Source: Treponema sp. (GTDB taxonomy: Bacteria; Spirochaetota; Spirochaetia; Treponematales; Breznakiellaceae). From it: a stretch of 8,724 bases of DNA. The translations under genes and the position numbers were made by a program. The number at the start of each line of letters is the position of its first letter. Positions within the stretch are counted from its first letter, which is position 1. The notes below the pieces were generated by a model. That model was not told where the DNA came from. It made no database searches and was given only the letters and a program-made list of their open reading frames with translations. Below are positions 7,411-8,724 of this stretch, piece by piece. The stretch is from positions 1 through 8,724 of the forward strand of contig JAIRLZ010000071.1 in the NCBI GenBank assembly GCA_031259035.1, written 5' to 3'.

Positions 7411-7824
7411 TCAACCGCGCAACACCATGTTCACCTGAGCGAATTCAAAAGAAGCCGCTCCCGCAAGCATCGTATAGAGCATCTCATTCTGCAAAGCGAG
7501 CGTCATTTCTTCTTCGGCGTCGACATTGTTCCCATTATTCTTGGACTGGCTCACATAATCCAGCGCGCGGCGGGGTCTTACATCACGGTAATCTTTTTCC
7601 ATATGATTGGAAATATGCTTGGGATCGGTCAGGACAAGGTCCAAAACCGGCCGTTGCCGCTCGGAATCAAGGGCGCGTTTCAGTTCGCTCTCAAAATTTA
7701 CCTCCGACCGCTTGAAGTTGGGAACCTCCGCGTTGGCTATGTTGTTTGCAATCACATTCCGCCTGATGATGCTCGCGTCCATGCCGCGGTGAACGATATC
7801 TAGAGTTTTTTCAAAATTAGTCAT
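7411..7824 (-). CDS. flgB: Flagellar basal-body rod protein FlgB
   Basis: FlgB is the most proximal rod subunit, exported early and joined to FliE. The product has 137 residues, the usual length. The family N-terminus MTNFEKTLDIVHRGMDAS leads into RRNVIANNIANAEVPNFKR (21-39), the flagella basal-body rod motif. LDLVLTDPKHI (61-71) follows, and the C-terminus EEEMTLALQNEMLYTMLA... contains the conserved heptad-rich helix. ATG at 7824 has GAGG five bases upstream. This is the first gene of the operon. A TetR-type regulator is transcribed divergently 184 bases away. A sigma-28-like promoter is proposed upstream. Confidence 0.97.
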   Translation of the reverse strand: MTNFEKTLDIVHRGMDASIIRRNVIANNIANAEVPNFKRSEVNFESELKRALDSERQRPVLDLVLTDPKHISNHMEKDYRDVRPRRALDYVSQSKNNGNNVDAEEEMTLALQNEMLYTMLAGAASFEFAQVNMVLRG

Positions 7825-7840
7825 ATAGTCCTCATAATTT

Positions 7841-7848
7841 TTATCGGC
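7841..7848 (-). promoter_or_regulatory. Second sigma-28-like -10 box, GCCGATAA
   Basis: This is an exact match to the consensus sigma-28 -10 box on the minus strand, 19 bases downstream of the ACCGATAA box. No TAAA lies at the usual distance; the nearest is only 10 bases upstream. It may be a second, weaker start point, or part of a direct repeat of CCGATAA recognised by something else. Confidence 0.4.
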
Positions 7849-7859
7849 CTGTTTATTAT

Positions 7860-7887
7860 TTATCGGTATAGTTATTGTAAGAATTTA
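7860..7887 (-). promoter_or_regulatory. Candidate sigma-28 (FliA-type) promoter for the flgB operon
   Basis: Reading the minus strand, TAAA (7887-7884), 16 bases of spacer and ACCGATAA (7867-7860) match the flagellar sigma-28 consensus of TAAA, about 15 bases, and GCCGATAA. The leader to the flgB ATG would be about 30 bases and contains the GAGG ribosome-binding site. A sigma-70 alternative, TTGCAT (7910-7905) with TAAATT (7887-7882), is weaker at both boxes. Assignment rests on consensus match only. Confidence 0.5.
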
Positions 7888-7930
7888 TCATATTATGAAA
7901 GTAAATGCAAGAGGGGCGGGGAAAACCCCT

Positions 7931-7980
7931 ACGTTTCAAGTACAGCCACCCGCCCCGCCGCCGGATTTTGTACTTGACGT
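7931..7980. repeat. Inverted repeat spanning the tetR -35 box
   Basis: TCAAGTACA (7936-7944) and TGTACTTGA (7969-7977) are perfect 9-base inverted copies separated by 24 bases. If one base is bulged, the pairing extends by about three more bases through the outer ACGT/CGT flanks. The right arm contains most of the TTGACG -35 box of the tetR promoter. It could be a regulator-binding site or a DNA/RNA hairpin. A GC-rich GGGGCGGG (7913-7920) and CCCGCCCC (7949-7956) pair interleaves with it, so both stems cannot form at once in a simple fold. Confidence 0.55.
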
Positions 7981-8002
7981 TTTACTTACCATTCGGTATA
8001 TT
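7974..8002 (+). promoter_or_regulatory. Sigma-70 promoter of the tetR-family gene
   Basis: TTGACG (7974-7979) and TATATT (7997-8002) are separated by exactly 17 bases. Each box matches the consensus at five of six positions. With the -10 box ending at -7, transcription would begin at about 8009, which is the A of the regulator's ATG. The message would then have no leader. Confidence 0.75.
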
Positions 8003-8006
8003 ACCG
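7994..8006. promoter_or_regulatory. Candidate TetR operator palindrome
   Basis: CGGTA (7994-7998), a TAT centre and TACCG (8002-8006) form a short palindrome overlapping the -10 box of the tetR promoter and ending three bases before the ATG. This is the usual place for autorepression by a TetR-family dimer. The half-site CGGTATA recurs at 7864-7870 in the flgB promoter region. Confidence 0.5.
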
Positions 8007-8008
8007 GT

Positions 8009-8581
8009 ATGGAGCAGGACACGCGCGCGGTCATTTTGAATACGGCGCTGGAGTTGTTTTCAAAACAGGGGTTTGAAACGGTTGGCGTACAGGCGATAGC
8101 GGATAAGGCGGGGCTTGCCAAGCCGAGTTTGTACTATTATTTCAAAAGCAAGCGAGGGCTTTTGGAAGCCATTGTCATTGAACACGGCGCGGAATTGCGT
8201 GCGGTCGTCAAAAAAGCGGCGGAATACCGGCATGACCTAGTGATGAATTTAACGTCGCTGTTTAATGAGACAATGAATTTCGCGCGCCATGATACGGCTT
8301 TCTTCCGGCTCGCGCACAGCCTTTTTTCTTCCGCGCCGGAGACCGCGAGCCATGCGGCGGGCGGGCAGCTCCGCCGGGAGCTTGTTTCCATGCTGAGAGG
8401 TCTTTTTACCGAATCCTCAGCCGATCACGGGAACATGAAGGGGCGGGAATGGGTATACGCCGAAACGTTCTTCGGACTGCTGGACACATGGGCGATTCTT
8501 TTGATAAATGGGGAAGTCGAATTCGACAATCAACTGCGGCGCCGGATTATCCACAACTACATGCATGGCATATTTTCTTAA
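8009..8581 (+). CDS. TetR/AcrR-family transcriptional regulator
   Basis: A cytoplasmic dimeric repressor that releases DNA on binding a small ligand (family knowledge). The product has 190 residues, typical of the family. The N-terminal DNA-binding domain is clear: AVILNTALELFSKQGFE (8-23), then the helix-turn-helix VQAIADKAGLAKPSLYYYF (27-45) and the usual K(S/D)K-LL (47-52). The helical ligand-binding half has no recognisable specificity. I chose ATG at 8009, since upstream in-frame codons to 7895 encode a proline-rich sequence with no family resemblance and would include the promoter. No Shine-Dalgarno sequence precedes the ATG, which agrees with a leaderless message. It is divergent to flgB. 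The target could be itself, the partly visible downstream gene, or the flagellar operon. Confidence 0.9.
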   Translation: MEQDTRAVILNTALELFSKQGFETVGVQAIADKAGLAKPSLYYYFKSKRGLLEAIVIEHGAELRAVVKKAAEYRHDLVMNLTSLFNETMNFARHDTAFFRLAHSLFSSAPETASHAAGGQLRRELVSMLRGLFTESSADHGNMKGREWVYAETFFGLLDTWAILLINGEVEFDNQLRRRIIHNYMHGIFS

Positions 8582-8598
8582 TTTAAGAGGAGTTTTTT

Positions 8599-8724
8599 AT
8601 GAACGAAATGAACCTCCCCGCCCCAAGGGGCGGGGTATCTTGTAAGCGTTGCATTATTTACGAGGTTCGTTCTGTAAGGAAATTATTTAACTGTGGGGTC
8701 TACTACCATTTTTGTTGGCGTTGC
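8599..8724 (+). CDS. Possible start of an unidentified gene, cut by window edge
   Basis: AAGAGGAG followed by six T residues and ATG gives a textbook ribosome-binding site 17 bases after the tetR stop. The frame is open for 42 codons to the window end. The product (MNEMNLPAPRGGVSCKRC... ending HFCWRC) is rich in cysteine and aromatic residues and matches no family I know. The palindrome at 8616-8635 lies inside codons 6-13. Either this is a real gene in the tetR operon, or a repeat element has inserted just after the start of one and replaced its reading frame. I cannot decide from 126 bases. Confidence 0.3.
   Translation, partial: MNEMNLPAPRGGVSCKRCIIYEVRSVRKLFNCGVYYHFCWRC
8616..8635. repeat. 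GC-rich perfect palindrome downstream of tetR
   Basis: CCCCGCCCC and GGGGCGGGG, nine bases each, are separated by only AA. No T-run follows, so it is a poor candidate terminator. Flanking it, GAACGA...ACCTC (8601-8616) can pair with GAGGTTCGTTC (8662-8672) once five bases are bulged out, making a larger two-level hairpin. Such GC-rich hairpins occur at ends of IS200/IS605-type elements and in dispersed repeats, but no transposase is visible here. Confidence 0.7.

Noticed and set aside
7895..8008. Upstream extension of the TetR protein from ATG at 7895
   Set aside because: The extra 38 residues are proline-rich and unlike the family. They would be encoded upstream of the predicted transcription start.

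Overview
The window looks like a piece of a spirochete chromosome, most likely Treponema. It is almost filled by one minus-strand flagellar operon in the order flgB-flgC-fliE-fliF-fliG-fliH-fliI, read from position 7824 down to 978. The order and the proteins fit treponemes: a FlgC starting MGIFSSINIAATG, a FliG encoded directly after FliF, and a FliH with a long charged coiled coil. Base composition in the operon is roughly half GC (one line sampled by hand, about 52 %). That is richer than T. denticola and closer to the insect-gut or environmental treponemes, but the species assignment is inference.

Layout from left to right. Positions 1-785 (minus) hold the 5' part of a C5-cytosine DNA methyltransferase that runs off the window edge. 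It is clearly AT-richer than the operon (two sampled lines at 33-38 % GC) and probably horizontally acquired. A 192-bp stretch without a gene (786-977) separates it from fliI. In other treponemes fliJ follows fliI; here it is missing from that place. Next come fliI (export ATPase), fliH (ATPase regulator), a 259-bp gap with two strong palindromes sharing a core, fliG (rotor/switch), a 117-bp gap, fliF (MS ring), fliE (MS ring-rod adapter), flgC and flgB (proximal rod). Within the operon, ribosome-binding sites support GTG as the start of fliG and TTG as the start of fliH.

The intergenic region 7825-8008 is a divergent control region. On the minus side it carries a candidate sigma-28 (FliA-type) promoter for flgB and a second CCGATAA box. 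On the plus side it has a near-ideal sigma-70 promoter whose predicted start falls on the A of the ATG of a TetR-family regulator, so that gene appears leaderless. A CGGTA/TACCG palindrome overlaps its -10 box, as expected for autorepression. The half-site CGGTATA also overlaps the proposed flgB -10, so the regulator could also act on the flagellar operon.

Right edge: 17 bp after tetR a strong ribosome-binding site precedes an ATG whose frame stays open to the window end. Within 15 bases it runs into a GC-rich perfect palindrome, suggesting either a small cysteine-rich protein or a repeat element inserted at the start of a gene.

Together the genes build the inner flagellar motor: MS ring, C-ring rotor, first rod subunits and the type III export ATPase with its regulator. 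The methyltransferase and TetR gene are accessory flanks. No rRNA, tRNA or CRISPR array was seen. I found no convincing wholly new system. The best leads are the leaderless autoregulated tetR/flgB switch region, the paired palindromes between fliG and fliH, and a motif shared by FlgB and FliE.
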